A DNA stretch of 64,000 bases, from assembly GCA_965372405.1 (NCBI GenBank), contig CBDVCE010000001.1, positions 1 through 64,000 on the forward strand, in the 5' to 3' direction. The stretch comes from Sunxiuqinia sp965372405 (GTDB lineage: Bacteria > Bacteroidota > Bacteroidia > Bacteroidales > Prolixibacteraceae). How positions within the stretch are numbered: the stretch's first letter is position 1; each line of letters begins with the position of its first letter. Under the pieces are notes generated by a model. That model made no database searches. It saw only the letters and a program-made list of their open reading frames with translations, and was not told the origin of the DNA. This document shows positions 18,209 through 27,525 of the stretch, in pieces. The translations under genes and the position numbers were made by a program.

Positions 18209-19009
18209 TTATTCGATTACTTTCTCTGCGTTCTTAATTTTCGTCAGATCGTTCTTCTGCAAAACCTCACGTGCCAGCTCCATGTAACTAACAGCACCTT
18301 TTGAACTGGCATCATAGATTACAGCAGGAACTCCATAGCTTGGCGCTTCACTTAATTTTACATTTCGATGAATCAGGGTTTCAAAAACCATTTCCCCAAA
18401 ATGGGTCTTAACCTCTTCAAAAACCTGGTTTGACAAATTCAATCTTCCATCAAACATGGTCAAAAGAAATCCTTCAATTTCCAATTCCGGATTCAAACGC
18501 GTTTGAATAATCTTAATTGTATTTAACAGCTTCCCAAGTCCCTCCAAAGCAAAATATTCACATTGAACAGGAATAATAATTGAATCAGCCGCAGTCAATG
18601 AATTCACAGTAATCAATCCAAGCGATGGAGAACAATCAATAAAAATAAAATCGTATTCATCTCTGATTTTTTCAATAACCACTTTCATTACCTTTTCTCT
18701 GTTTGGCAGATTAAGCATTTCAATCTCAGCACCAACCAAATCAATATGTGAAGGCAATATATCCAATCCTTCAATCTCCGATTTTAAGATAATCTTCTTG
18801 GGGTCAATGTCATCCATTATGCACTCATAAATGCTCGTTTTAACATTCCTGACATCAAAGCCAGTTCCAGAAGTGGCATTCGCTTGTGGATCGGCATCGA
18901 TAATGAGAACCTTCTTCTCCAAAACAGCCATACTTGCGGCCAGATTAATGGCTGACGTTGTCTTACCTACCCCACCTTTTTGGTTTGCAATAGCGATAAC
19001 TTTTCCCAT
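18209..19009 (-). CDS. parA: chromosome partitioning ATPase ParA/Soj
   Basis: 266 residues. The deviant Walker A motif KGGVGKTTSAINLA (about residues 11-24) has the signature first Lys, and Walker A' is DADPQANAT. FIDCSPSLG is the Walker B region. It is the ATPase of the ParABS system, which binds nucleoid DNA non-specifically and releases it when ParB stimulates hydrolysis. Length and motifs match chromosomal Soj proteins. It is followed by parB in the same operon. Confidence 0.94.
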   Translation of the reverse strand: MGKVIAIANQKGGVGKTTSAINLAASMAVLEKKVLIIDADPQANATSGTGFDVRNVKTSIYECIMDDIDPKKIILKSEIEGLDILPSHIDLVGAEIEMLNLPNREKVMKVVIEKIRDEYDFIFIDCSPSLGLITVNSLTAADSIIIPVQCEYFALEGLGKLLNTIKIIQTRLNPELEIEGFLLTMFDGRLNLSNQVFEEVKTHFGEMVFETLIHRNVKLSEAPSYGVPAVIYDASSKGAVSYMELAREVLQKNDLTKIKNAEKVIE

Positions 19010-19037
19010 GTTTTTTTATCATGAATTTGACAAGTTC

Positions 19038-19045
19038 CAAAGTTA
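19038..19045 (-). promoter_or_regulatory. -7 promoter element of parA-parB operon
   Basis: On the minus strand TAACTTTG matches TAnnTTTG, 28 bases before the parA ATG. No good -33 TTTG is present at 19-21 bases, so support is partial. Confidence 0.4.
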
Positions 19046-19218
19046 ATATTTTATGCAGAAAATGATTGTTTTTTAACGATTTTTAATCCCTCGCAGAACA
19101 GCCCCCTATCCCATCTCTCATTGCAAGATAGGATTCCATGTTTGAAAACAGGGTATCTCTCAATAACAAATAGTTGTTTTGATTTACAGATTAATGCAGC
19201 GATCGCTTTCTTAGAGAA

Positions 19219-20217
19219 TCAAGAATTCACAATCTTTTGAGCTTCGGTTTTTAGCTGCTTGCTATCGATAGGAACAACTCCAGATTTTTCACAAACCAGC
19301 CCTCCAGCTAAGTTCGATAATTGAGCCATTATTTTGGTTGACAATTTAGCGGCCAGACATAAACTTGCAACAGCAATTACAGTATCCCCAGCACCTGAAA
19401 CGTCAGCGATATCGCGAATCTCAGCAGGAAAATGATTCTGAACTACTCCATTACTAATCATTACTCCAAGCTCTGACAAGGTAATAAATATGATATCACA
19501 TCCATTTTCCTTTTTCAAGTTTTCAGCAGCACTCAACACCGTTTGCAAGTCTTGCTTGTCAATATTTTTTTCGATGCCTTTCTTAAACTCACTAAAATTG
19601 GGTTTAAAAAGATCTACATCCTTATAGTGATTGAAATTGCGAAACTTTGGATCAACAGCTACCCGAACATCTTTTGATCGGGCTAATTTCGTAATCTTGT
19701 GAATTAATTCTGGAGTAATAACACCCTTGTCATAATCTACGAAGATCAAGATATCAAACTCCTGAGTATTCATAAGAGATTCGACCCGACTATAAACTAT
19801 TTCCTCCTCCTTTGGACTTATATAATCAGATGCTTCTTCATCAACACGGACAACTTGCTGAGTTCCGCTAAGTATTCGAGTTTTAAGCGTTGTTCTTCTT
19901 GTTGAAGTTCGAATAATACCTTCTCCTGTAAGATTTTTATTTTTAAGAAGTTCAATAAAAGTATCTCCATTTTTATCGTCTCCAATCATTGAAACAAGAA
20001 CAGGCGTTGCACCCATGACCTGTAAGTTTAAAGAGACATTTGCAGCACCTCCAAGACGACTTTCCTGCTTATCAACCACTATAATTGGGACTGGAGCTTC
20101 CGGGGAAATCCGATCAACTGTTCCCCAAAGATATGAGTCAACCATAGCATCACCAACAACCAAAGCCTTTACCTTACTGAACTTCTCAAAAACCTCATTA
20201 ACCTTATCTTTATCCAC
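19219..20217 (-). CDS. hldA: PfkB-family D-glycero-beta-D-manno-heptose-7-phosphate kinase (HldA/RfaE1-like)
   Basis: 332 residues, the size of the kinase domain of HldE. The N-terminus LVVGDAMVDSYLWGTVDRISPEAPVP and RLGGAANVSLNL are typical of the RfaE1 group, and DVSGAGDTVIAV is the PfkB anion-hole motif with catalytic Asp. It phosphorylates C1 of heptose-7-phosphate in ADP-heptose synthesis for LPS cores. The nucleotidyltransferase half (HldE domain II) is not fused here and not in the window. Another PfkB sugar kinase activity cannot be excluded. Confidence 0.82.
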   Translation of the reverse strand: MDKDKVNEVFEKFSKVKALVVGDAMVDSYLWGTVDRISPEAPVPIIVVDKQESRLGGAANVSLNLQVMGATPVLVSMIGDDKNGDTFIELLKNKNLTGEGIIRTSTRRTTLKTRILSGTQQVVRVDEEASDYISPKEEEIVYSRVESLMNTQEFDILIFVDYDKGVITPELIHKITKLARSKDVRVAVDPKFRNFNHYKDVDLFKPNFSEFKKGIEKNIDKQDLQTVLSAAENLKKENGCDIIFITLSELGVMISNGVVQNHFPAEIRDIADVSGAGDTVIAVASLCLAAKLSTKIMAQLSNLAGGLVCEKSGVVPIDSKQLKTEAQKIVNS

Positions 20218-20241
20218 AAATATCGTTTTAGAATATTGCTA

Positions 20242-20249
20242 CAAAAGTA
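20242..20249 (-). promoter_or_regulatory. -7 promoter element of hldA-like gene
   Basis: On the minus strand TACTTTTG matches TAnnTTTG, 24 bases before the ATG at 20217. No clear -33 element accompanies it. Confidence 0.35.
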
Positions 20250-20303
20250 GTAAATTTTAACTGCGTGTCTTGAATATTTTGTCCTTCTTTTTACTCTACA
20301 CAA

Positions 20304-22769
20304 TTACATCGGATCAACATCGACAAAAATGATCAAATTCGAATGATTGGGCAACGACTTTAGTCTTTGAATTTCTTTTTTGATTTCATTTTTTGAACCC
20401 CCAATTCGATTATCTTTTGGAAGCTTTATCCAAATTTCTTTTTGAAACCAATTTTGAATCCTACCAATCACTGGATACTCTGGACCAAGCAGGTTAAATC
20501 CGAATTTTTTCCGCAAAGTAGTTGCTAAATTACTCGCTGCTAAATCAAGGCGATCACGGTTTTTGTGTTTTAATACAACTTTTACTAATCGGTAAGATGG
20601 TGGATATTTAAACAATTTCCGCTCAGCCATCTGATGATTAAAAAAGTATGCATAGTTGTTCTCAATCAGCTCCTTTAACACAGGATGACTAGGCTGACTG
20701 GTCTGAACAACCACGATCCCTTGCTTATTCTTTCGCCCAGCACGTCCACTAACTTGTGCGATAAGCTGAAATGATCGTTCAAAAGATCTAAAGTCAGGAT
20801 AATTTAATAATTGATCTGCATTAAGAATGCCAACCACTTTTACATTATCAAAATCGAGTCCTTTTGTAACCATCTGAGTACCAACTAAAATATCTAGTTG
20901 TCTGTTCTCAAACTTATAAATTATTTGCTCATAAGCCTTTTTTGCACGAGTTGTATCCAGATCCATCCGGGCAATTTTGGCCTCTGGAAAAAGAATTGAT
21001 AATTCTTCCTCTATTTTTTCAGTACCAAAACCTTTGGTTTGAATATTTTCTGAATTGCATTCACCACAATTTGAAGGTAAACTTGAAGTGTGTCCGCAAT
21101 AATGACAAATCACACTTGACCGATATTTATGATAGGTGAGACTCACATCACAGTGCTTACATTTTGGAATCCAACCGCAGGAAGTACATTGTAGATAGGG
21201 AGCAAATCCACGTCTATTTTGAAACAAAATTACCTGCTCCTGATTTTCAAGTGCCTTTTCAATTTCGGCATACAATTGTGGAGTTAGTAATGATTTCATT
21301 GAACGCTGACGAGTTGCTTTCCGAACATCAGCAATAATCATCTCAGGAAGCTCAATGCCCTGAAACCGTTCGTTCAGTTCAACCAAACCATACTTCCCTG
21401 TTTTTGCATTCAGATAAGTTTCAAATGAAGGGGTCGCAGTTCCTAACAAAACATTGGCCTGATGTATTTGAGCAAGGACAACCGCCAAATCACGTGCATT
21501 GTAACGAGGTGCAGGATCAAACTGTTTATAGCTTGACTCATGTTCTTCATCAACAATAATCAGCCCTAGTTTTTTAAATGGCAAGAATGCAGATGAACGC
21601 GCCCCAACAACAAGCTGGTAGGCATCATCCTTTTGCTCCAAAATATTCAACCAAATCTCAACACGTTCTGAATCATTAAACTTGGAATGATACACTCCGG
21701 CCTTACTCCCGAAAACTTTTTTTAATCGACCAATAAGCTGTGTAGTTAGTCCAATTTCGGGAACCAGGTACAGCACTTGATTGCCTTTTGCAAATTGCTC
21801 TTCAATCAACTTGATATACACTTCTGTTTTACCAGATGAGGTAACTCCATGAAGCAATACTGGTTTTTGTTTGGCTAATTCTTCTTTAATTTGAACGTAA
21901 GCTTCTTGCTGTGCATCACTTAATTCACTTGCTTCTTTTTCCTTGGTTGAATCCAAGTCAAGCCTGCCAATCTCAATCTGTTCAATTTGTAGAATTCCTC
22001 TTTTAACCAAGCCTGATAAAATTGCCTCTGAAAATTGATTATTCTTTAACAATTCTGTTTTTGCAATTCTGGACTTCTTTTCATCATGATAAATGGTCTC
22101 TGCCAAAAACAACTCCAGCAAACCAAGTTGCTTTTTTGCTCTTTTAATCTCCTCAAAAACAACTTCCAACTTATTTACTATTCCCGACTCAAGCTTTACG
22201 AAAGAAGCAGTTTTTGGTCTATAGCTTTCCTTCAGTTTCTCTTCCAGAATAATGGCATTCTTCTCAAGTAGCAATTTCAATGTTGCCAGTGATGATTTTT
22301 TTCCAAGAAAACGGTTAATATCGCGAATACTGGATTGACCATGTCCTTGCAACATCAGCAAAAGAGCTTCCTCATCGCCTGGAAGATCAGAGGGAATGTG
22401 ATATTCAGGATTAAAACAAACTTTAGATTGACTTTCTAGTTTTAGAGCTGAGGGAAGAGCAGCTTTGTAAACTTCTCCAATGGAGCAGCAATAATAATTG
22501 GCAATCCATTCCCACAAAACAAATTGCGCCCGATTAACGATCGGCTCTTTATCTAAAACAGCATCCAGATCTTTCATCTCAAAATTTCCGGAAGGTTTTT
22601 CATTTGTAAGCCGATAAACCAAGGCAGAATAAAACTTTCGCGCACCAAACTGCACCACAACTCTGACACCCACTTTTATAGCAGGTTCAAAATCAGGAGA
22701 AACACGATAAGTGAACAAATCACCTACCGGTAATGGTAAAATTACTTCGGCATAAAGTTCGCTGCGCAT
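20304..22769 (-). CDS. priA: primosomal replication helicase PriA
   Basis: About 820 residues. The start MRSELYAEVILPLP fits the family; an ATG three codons earlier (22778) is also possible. An N-terminal DNA-binding region is followed by a helicase core with GVTSSGKTE (Walker A, around 311-319) and DEEH (around 410-413). Eight cysteines in CxxC pairs (CTSCGW, CKHC, CHYC, CGEC) bind two zincs. RGFAP and GTQMVTKGLDF are further helicase motifs. The enzyme restarts stalled replication forks by loading the replicative helicase. Confidence 0.94.
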   Translation of the reverse strand: MRSELYAEVILPLPVGDLFTYRVSPDFEPAIKVGVRVVVQFGARKFYSALVYRLTNEKPSGNFEMKDLDAVLDKEPIVNRAQFVLWEWIANYYCCSIGEVYKAALPSALKLESQSKVCFNPEYHIPSDLPGDEEALLLMLQGHGQSSIRDINRFLGKKSSLATLKLLLEKNAIILEEKLKESYRPKTASFVKLESGIVNKLEVVFEEIKRAKKQLGLLELFLAETIYHDEKKSRIAKTELLKNNQFSEAILSGLVKRGILQIEQIEIGRLDLDSTKEKEASELSDAQQEAYVQIKEELAKQKPVLLHGVTSSGKTEVYIKLIEEQFAKGNQVLYLVPEIGLTTQLIGRLKKVFGSKAGVYHSKFNDSERVEIWLNILEQKDDAYQLVVGARSSAFLPFKKLGLIIVDEEHESSYKQFDPAPRYNARDLAVVLAQIHQANVLLGTATPSFETYLNAKTGKYGLVELNERFQGIELPEMIIADVRKATRQRSMKSLLTPQLYAEIEKALENQEQVILFQNRRGFAPYLQCTSCGWIPKCKHCDVSLTYHKYRSSVICHYCGHTSSLPSNCGECNSENIQTKGFGTEKIEEELSILFPEAKIARMDLDTTRAKKAYEQIIYKFENRQLDILVGTQMVTKGLDFDNVKVVGILNADQLLNYPDFRSFERSFQLIAQVSGRAGRKNKQGIVVVQTSQPSHPVLKELIENNYAYFFNHQMAERKLFKYPPSYRLVKVVLKHKNRDRLDLAASNLATTLRKKFGFNLLGPEYPVIGRIQNWFQKEIWIKLPKDNRIGGSKNEIKKEIQRLKSLPNHSNLIIFVDVDPM

Positions 22770-22828
22770 AACATACAAACATCGGAATTTTTATTGATTT
22801 GCTTGAATGGATGCAGCAAAGAAAAAGT

Positions 22829-23848
22829 TTAAATATTGATGATTTTCAAGATTTCAATCAAATCCTCATCAATACTATGGTTAAGCTTTACTGCTTTATT
22901 GAATGGCACGTGAACTGTTTTTTCATTTTTCAGGCCAATCATGATGCTTTTTTGATCATCTAACAAAGCATCAATTGCAGCAACACCCATTTTAGTAGCA
23001 GCTACCCGATCTTTGGCTGTTGGATTTCCACCGCGCTGAATGTGTCCTAAAATAGATACCCGAACATCAAGGTATGGATAATCCTTCTCCACTTGTGAGG
23101 CAATTTTTATTGCACCTCCCATCTCATCACCTTCAGCAACAATTACAATTCCACTCGAATCTTTTTCTTTATAACCATGAGTAAGGAATTTTTTGAGTGC
23201 AATATTCTCATCTTTTTTCTCAGGGATTAAGATTGCTTCGGCACCAACAGCAATCCCACTATTTAATGCCAGCAAGCCTGCCTCACGCCCCATTACCTCT
23301 ATAAAGAAAATTCGACCATGTGAATTTGCGGTATCTTTTATTTTATCGACAGCCTCCACTACGGTATTTAAAGCAGTATCGTACCCAATTGTATAATCAG
23401 TCCCATAAATGTCATTATCAATCGTCCCTGGAATACCCACAAATGGAATATCATATTCCTGAGAGAATATCAAAGCCCCTGTAAATGATCCGTCACCACC
23501 AATCACTACAACCGCATCAATTCCTTCATTTTTGAGGTTTTGATATGCTTTTTCACGTCCTACTTCAGTTCTAAAATCTTTACTTCTGGCTGTTTTCAAT
23601 ATTGTACCACCACAATGTAAAATCCCACTCACGGAACGGGCTTTCAAAGGAATAAAGTCACCTTCAATCATTCCTTGATAACCATGTCTAATCCCGACTA
23701 CTTCTAGATTATTGCTTATTGCAGCACGCGTAACTGCACGAATTGCAGCATTCATCCCAGGTGCATCACCCCCAGAGGTAAAAACCCCAATCTTCTCCAG
23801 TTTTTTACGTTTCATTGCTTTCGTTTTTTCTGTTTCCATGTTCATCAA
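22829..23848 (-). CDS. pfkA: ATP-dependent 6-phosphofructokinase
   Basis: 339 residues. IGVFTSGGDAPGMNAAIRA is the ATP-binding start, VVIGGDGSFTGA has Gly after Asp as in ATP- rather than PPi-dependent enzymes, GTIDNDI holds the catalytic Asp, and HIQRGG binds fructose-6-phosphate. It commits sugar to glycolysis. Several ATGs precede the core (MMNMETEKTKAMKRKK), and the start could be the third or fourth of them. It is a stand-alone gene between priA and ispH. Confidence 0.93.
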   Translation of the reverse strand: MMNMETEKTKAMKRKKLEKIGVFTSGGDAPGMNAAIRAVTRAAISNNLEVVGIRHGYQGMIEGDFIPLKARSVSGILHCGGTILKTARSKDFRTEVGREKAYQNLKNEGIDAVVVIGGDGSFTGALIFSQEYDIPFVGIPGTIDNDIYGTDYTIGYDTALNTVVEAVDKIKDTANSHGRIFFIEVMGREAGLLALNSGIAVGAEAILIPEKKDENIALKKFLTHGYKEKDSSGIVIVAEGDEMGGAIKIASQVEKDYPYLDVRVSILGHIQRGGNPTAKDRVAATKMGVAAIDALLDDQKSIMIGLKNEKTVHVPFNKAVKLNHSIDEDLIEILKIINI

Positions 23849-23940
23849 TTTTAAATGACATAAAATTACGTTGCAAAGTAACAGTCGTTTTTATGAAATA
23901 AACGTTCTGCCCTTAAATTACAATTAAGCTTAAGGTAGTA

Positions 23941-24792
23941 TTAAAATTGACCCACCAAATCCGCTATTTCTTCCATTAGCCATTGAGGGGTTGAAGTTGC
24001 ACCACAAATTCCTACCGTCGATTTTCCGTCAAACCAAGTAACATCAATTTCATCTTTGTTAGAAACGAAATAACTGTGTTTATTTGACTCTTGACAAACC
24101 TCAAAAAGAAAACGAGCGTTTGAGCTTTTCTTTCCGCCTACAAACAAAATGATTTCATGTTCTTTTGCAAAACTTGTTAAGCGAGGAACACGATTCGCAA
24201 CCTGTCTGCAAATGGTATCTTTTACCTGAATTTCTTGAGAAGAACGGTTCTTAATTTTTTTAGCTAGATGATGAAATTTTTCAATTGATTTTGTGGTTTG
24301 CGAAAAGAAATAAGCTTTTTTTTCGGCATCAATCTTTTTTAAATCATCTTCATTTTCGATAATAATAGCTTCGTCATTTGTCTGTCCACTTAATCCAATA
24401 ACTTCAGCATGACCAGGTTTCCCGAAAAGAATAATTTGACCGTCTTTTTGTTCCATTTCTTCATGCGCCTTTTTCACACGCAGTTGCAACTTTAAAACAA
24501 CAGGACAGGTCGCATCAATCAGTTTAATATTGTTTTCTCTGGCATACTCATAAGTTGATGGTGGTTCTCCATGAGCACGAAGAAGTACTTTACAATCTTT
24601 CAGCTTAAAAAAATGTTCCCGATCAATGGTTTCAAGTCCTAAGGATTCGAGTCGATTCACTTCCATTCCATTGTGAACAATATCACCAAGACAATATAAT
24701 TTTTCTTCTTGCTGAAGTGTATCCTCAGCCATATCAATGGCATTTACCACCCCAAAACAAAAACCTGATTTTTCATCGATGGTCACTTTCAT
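23941..24792 (-). CDS. ispH: 4-hydroxy-3-methylbut-2-enyl diphosphate reductase
   Basis: 283 residues. The three cluster-ligating cysteines lie in SGFCFGV (Cys12), DATCPVV and DTICRQVANR. AHGEPP and GICGATSTP are further conserved blocks. The enzyme makes IPP and DMAPP in the last step of the MEP isoprenoid route, using a [4Fe-4S] cluster. The cmk stop codon overlaps its ATG by four bases, so the two genes are translationally coupled in a porQ-cmk-ispH transcript. Confidence 0.94.
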   Translation of the reverse strand: MKVTIDEKSGFCFGVVNAIDMAEDTLQQEEKLYCLGDIVHNGMEVNRLESLGLETIDREHFFKLKDCKVLLRAHGEPPSTYEYARENNIKLIDATCPVVLKLQLRVKKAHEEMEQKDGQIILFGKPGHAEVIGLSGQTNDEAIIIENEDDLKKIDAEKKAYFFSQTTKSIEKFHHLAKKIKNRSSQEIQVKDTICRQVANRVPRLTSFAKEHEIILFVGGKKSSNARFLFEVCQESNKHSYFVSNKDEIDVTWFDGKSTVGICGATSTPQWLMEEIADLVGQF

Positions 24793-25481
24793 TCAATAAT
24801 CTCCTTCACTTTGCTCAAAACCCAATCCAATTGCTCTTTACGGGTAACATCACTGTTGTCTAACAAATGTGCATCGTCAGCTTGTTTAAGTGGACTTATT
24901 GCACGAGACGAATCAATATGGTCACGCTCAAGAACATTCTTAAGAATATCATCAAAATCAACTTCCAATCCTTTTCCAGTTAATTCATCATAGCGACGTT
25001 GGGCCCGAACTTCAGGTCTGGCTGTCATGAATATCTTCAATTCAGCATCAGGATAAACAACCGTTCCAATATCTCGTCCATCCATCACAATCCCCTTATT
25101 CTTCCCCATTTCCTGCTGAAGTTTCACCATAGCTGCGCGAACTTCTTTGATAGTAGCAACCGGACTTACATGACTGGAAACTGGTAACTGACGAATTTCA
25201 TCTTCTACATTTTCATCATTCAAAAAAGCTTCATTAAGTTGTGTGTCGACGTTAAAACGAAAGTCAATTGTAATCTCGCCCAAACGATTAATTAAGCCTG
25301 GCTCATCTACTTTCCCATTTGCAGCCAATCCATTTCGCAAGGCGAATAAAGTTACCGAACGATACATGGCTCCTGTATCAATGAAAATATATCCAAGTAT
25401 TTTTGCCAACTGTTTAGCAACTGTGCTTTTCCCACAAGATGAATGCCCATCAATAGCTATGATAATTTTTGAAGCTGTCAT
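24789..25481 (-). CDS. cmk: cytidylate kinase
   Basis: 230 residues. IAIDGHSSCGKSTVAKQLA is the P-loop, followed by FIDTGAMYRSVT, VMDGRDIGTVV and KIFMTARPEVRAQRR, all diagnostic of CMP kinases. It phosphorylates CMP and dCMP. It overlaps ispH by four bases. The upstream porQ stop codon is about 180 bases away, and the second 21-bp repeat array fills most of that gap. Confidence 0.94.
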   Translation of the reverse strand: MTASKIIIAIDGHSSCGKSTVAKQLAKILGYIFIDTGAMYRSVTLFALRNGLAANGKVDEPGLINRLGEITIDFRFNVDTQLNEAFLNDENVEDEIRQLPVSSHVSPVATIKEVRAAMVKLQQEMGKNKGIVMDGRDIGTVVYPDAELKIFMTARPEVRAQRRYDELTGKGLEVDFDDILKNVLERDHIDSSRAISPLKQADDAHLLDNSDVTRKEQLDWVLSKVKEIIE

Positions 25482-25539
25482 TTCTAAAATTTCAGGTAAA
25501 GATAAGCATGATTCTTGATTGTCTATGGGATGGAAATGG

Positions 25540-25665
25540 ACAATTACGTTTTTACTAGTTACAATTCAGTTTGTGCATGCTACAATTGCATTTTAATTGA
25601 TTACAATTGGATTTCTTCTAGTTACATTTCTATTTCTTCAGGCTTCAAATGGGTTCCTACAGTTA
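25540..25665. repeat. phased array of six degenerate 21-bp repeats
   Basis: ACAATT begins at 25540, 25561, 25582 and 25603, with ACATTT at 25624 and TCAAAT at 25645: an exact 21-base period. Within each unit positions 10-11 are TT in all six, position 12 is T in five, and the end is often (A/G)GTT or GCT. Other positions differ between units. The last unit reaches the porQ stop codon. It lies between porQ and cmk, so it is probably transcribed. The period and the design (fixed core, variable remainder) match the array at 9955-10175, but the core sequence is different. Confidence 0.8.
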
Positions 25666-26691
25666 CCTTCTCAATCCTTCATTCAAATTGATTGAAACAG
25701 AAATGTGATTGCTAGTTGCCGAAAGGTGATAACGGGCTGATCCGTAGTTAAAATGAAAGCGGTTTATTTTAAATCCAAATCCCCATGAGAAACCGACTGT
25801 TGATGCTTTTCCATCATAAACCAGTTCCTGCCGGCGTTGGTAATTATATCCGGCTCTTAAAGTGAAATTTTCAGAAGGCAGAATCTCAACACCAAGCAAA
25901 AGATGACGCATAAGTTGTTTTCCAATTCCTTCATCAGTTTTCACAAAAGCAGTTTCATCTTCATTTTGCAGATACCCTCCCAAATTCCAATCATGCAAAT
26001 GATGCAATGTAGCCGCTAGCCTAACGGGAGCATGTGGCAAACGTCTTGAAAAACCGAGCTGCAAATCAAAAGGAATACTTTCCCTATCTGCACCTTCATA
26101 ATAAGTCGTAATTTGTGCACCAGCATTCTTTACGACTAAACCAATTGTAGTAAGTTCATCAACACTAACCAAACTGACACCAAGATCAACAGCCAATCCA
26201 AAAGATTGGTAATTCTCAAACGATGACAAAATAGGTTTCAATGTTGCTCCTGTCCGAAGTCGACCAAACTGTTTTGACCAAATAATACTCAATGCATATT
26301 CAGCAGCATTAAATGTTCCATTTTCTCTTTGTCCAAACTTATCGGCATAAGTAAATTTTCCGTAGTTGATGTAGTGCATCCCCAAGGCAAACATTCCTTT
26401 ATCACCAAAATCTTTTGCATATGAGGCATATCCAAAATTCACATCACCCAAATAACTCACATAATTCATGAGCAGGTGATTATCCATGTCAACATGTAGC
26501 AAAGAAGGATTATTGTAGGCCACATTCAAATCAGCAGAATCATAAATTGCCACCTGATTACCTCCAAGAGCAGCCATACGGGCTGAATTAGGGAGATTTA
26601 GAAATTCATAAGTTGACTCGCCACCAAGCTGAGCCATCAGCCGTGGAGCAATGATCAGGAATAAAAATAGAATGAGGTATTTGGTCTTCAT
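25663..26691 (-). CDS. porQ: type IX secretion system protein PorQ
   Basis: 342 residues with a signal peptide ending LMAQ. The mature N-terminus (LGGESTYEFLNLPNSARMAALGG) and NNPSLL are characteristic of PorQ. The rest has alternating hydrophobic strands typical of an outer-membrane beta-barrel (PorV/FadL-like). PorQ works with PorZ and PorU at the attachment complex that processes T9SS cargo. It is encoded just upstream of cmk, a gene order often seen in Bacteroidota. This fits the T9SS-targeted giant protein at the start of the window. Confidence 0.85.
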   Translation of the reverse strand: MKTKYLILFLFLIIAPRLMAQLGGESTYEFLNLPNSARMAALGGNQVAIYDSADLNVAYNNPSLLHVDMDNHLLMNYVSYLGDVNFGYASYAKDFGDKGMFALGMHYINYGKFTYADKFGQRENGTFNAAEYALSIIWSKQFGRLRTGATLKPILSSFENYQSFGLAVDLGVSLVSVDELTTIGLVVKNAGAQITTYYEGADRESIPFDLQLGFSRRLPHAPVRLAATLHHLHDWNLGGYLQNEDETAFVKTDEGIGKQLMRHLLLGVEILPSENFTLRAGYNYQRRQELVYDGKASTVGFSWGFGFKINRFHFNYGSARYHLSATSNHISVSINLNEGLRR

Positions 26692-26748
26692 TTATTTGCA
26701 ACGCTTATATAAGACTTTCAAAATTCAGATAGTCTCTAAATCAAACGC

Positions 26749-26756
26749 CAAAGTTA
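26749..26756 (-). promoter_or_regulatory. -7 promoter element of porQ operon
   Basis: On the minus strand TAACTTTG matches TAnnTTTG, 58 bases before the porQ ATG. It is the same octamer as the parA element. No clear -33 element is present. Confidence 0.4.
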
Positions 26757-26862
26757 TTTTTTTATTTTAACAGAACGTATTGCGAATCCATTTTTTAGAG
26801 AAAATTGCTAAACAATAATTATCTTCACTGTTAAATTTATTGCCCTGATTAAAACCTGATAC

Positions 26863-27402
26863 ATGAAAGCACTGCTAATTATTGACATGCAAAAAGGTTC
26901 ATTTATTCCTGAAACACCCCGATTTGATGCTGAAAATGTAATCAATCGAATAAATAAACTTTCATCTCACTTTCATGAAAACAGTGAACCTGTTATTTTT
27001 ATTCAGCATGATGGCAGTCGATTTCAATGCTATGTTCCTGGCACAGAAGAATGGGAAATTCTTTCATCCCTTGAAATGAAAGAAGATGATTGGATTGTGA
27101 GCAAAACTGCAAACGATTCTTTTTACCGATCGAAGCTTGATGCGATTTTAAAGAAATTGGGCGTTAATCAACTTGTAATTACTGGCTGTGCAACCGACTT
27201 TTGCGTTGACTCCACTGTTCGTTCTGCATTAAATCATGACTATCGCGTTACCGTAATATCAAATGGGCACACCACTGCTGATCGTCCGCATTTGGGAGCC
27301 AAAAAAATCATTGAACATTACAACTGGATTTGGAAAGAAATGATCCCAACTGAAGGAATTATACAAGTAGTTTCAACTGAATCATTTCTAAATAAATACT
27401 AA
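26863..27402 (+). CDS. isochorismatase-like cysteine hydrolase
   Basis: 179 residues. The catalytic triad of the family is visible: Asp in LLIIDMQ (residue 8), Lys in VSKTANDSF and Cys in GCATDFCVDSTVR. Members hydrolyse C-N bonds of small amides such as nicotinamide or N-carbamoyl compounds. The substrate cannot be assigned. It appears monocistronic, and the BNR protein gene starts about 120 bases downstream. Confidence 0.82.
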   Translation: MKALLIIDMQKGSFIPETPRFDAENVINRINKLSSHFHENSEPVIFIQHDGSRFQCYVPGTEEWEILSSLEMKEDDWIVSKTANDSFYRSKLDAILKKLGVNQLVITGCATDFCVDSTVRSALNHDYRVTVISNGHTTADRPHLGAKKIIEHYNWIWKEMIPTEGIIQVVSTESFLNKY

Positions 27403-27525
27403 GCATCTAGTTTAACCCAACACCTTAGCTGATTTATATCTTCTTTTTTTGAATTGTAGAATTGTAACTTTTGCGGTTCTCATAAGACTACTATTGTAAT
27501 AAAAAATATTCTTAAAATTCAGTTC

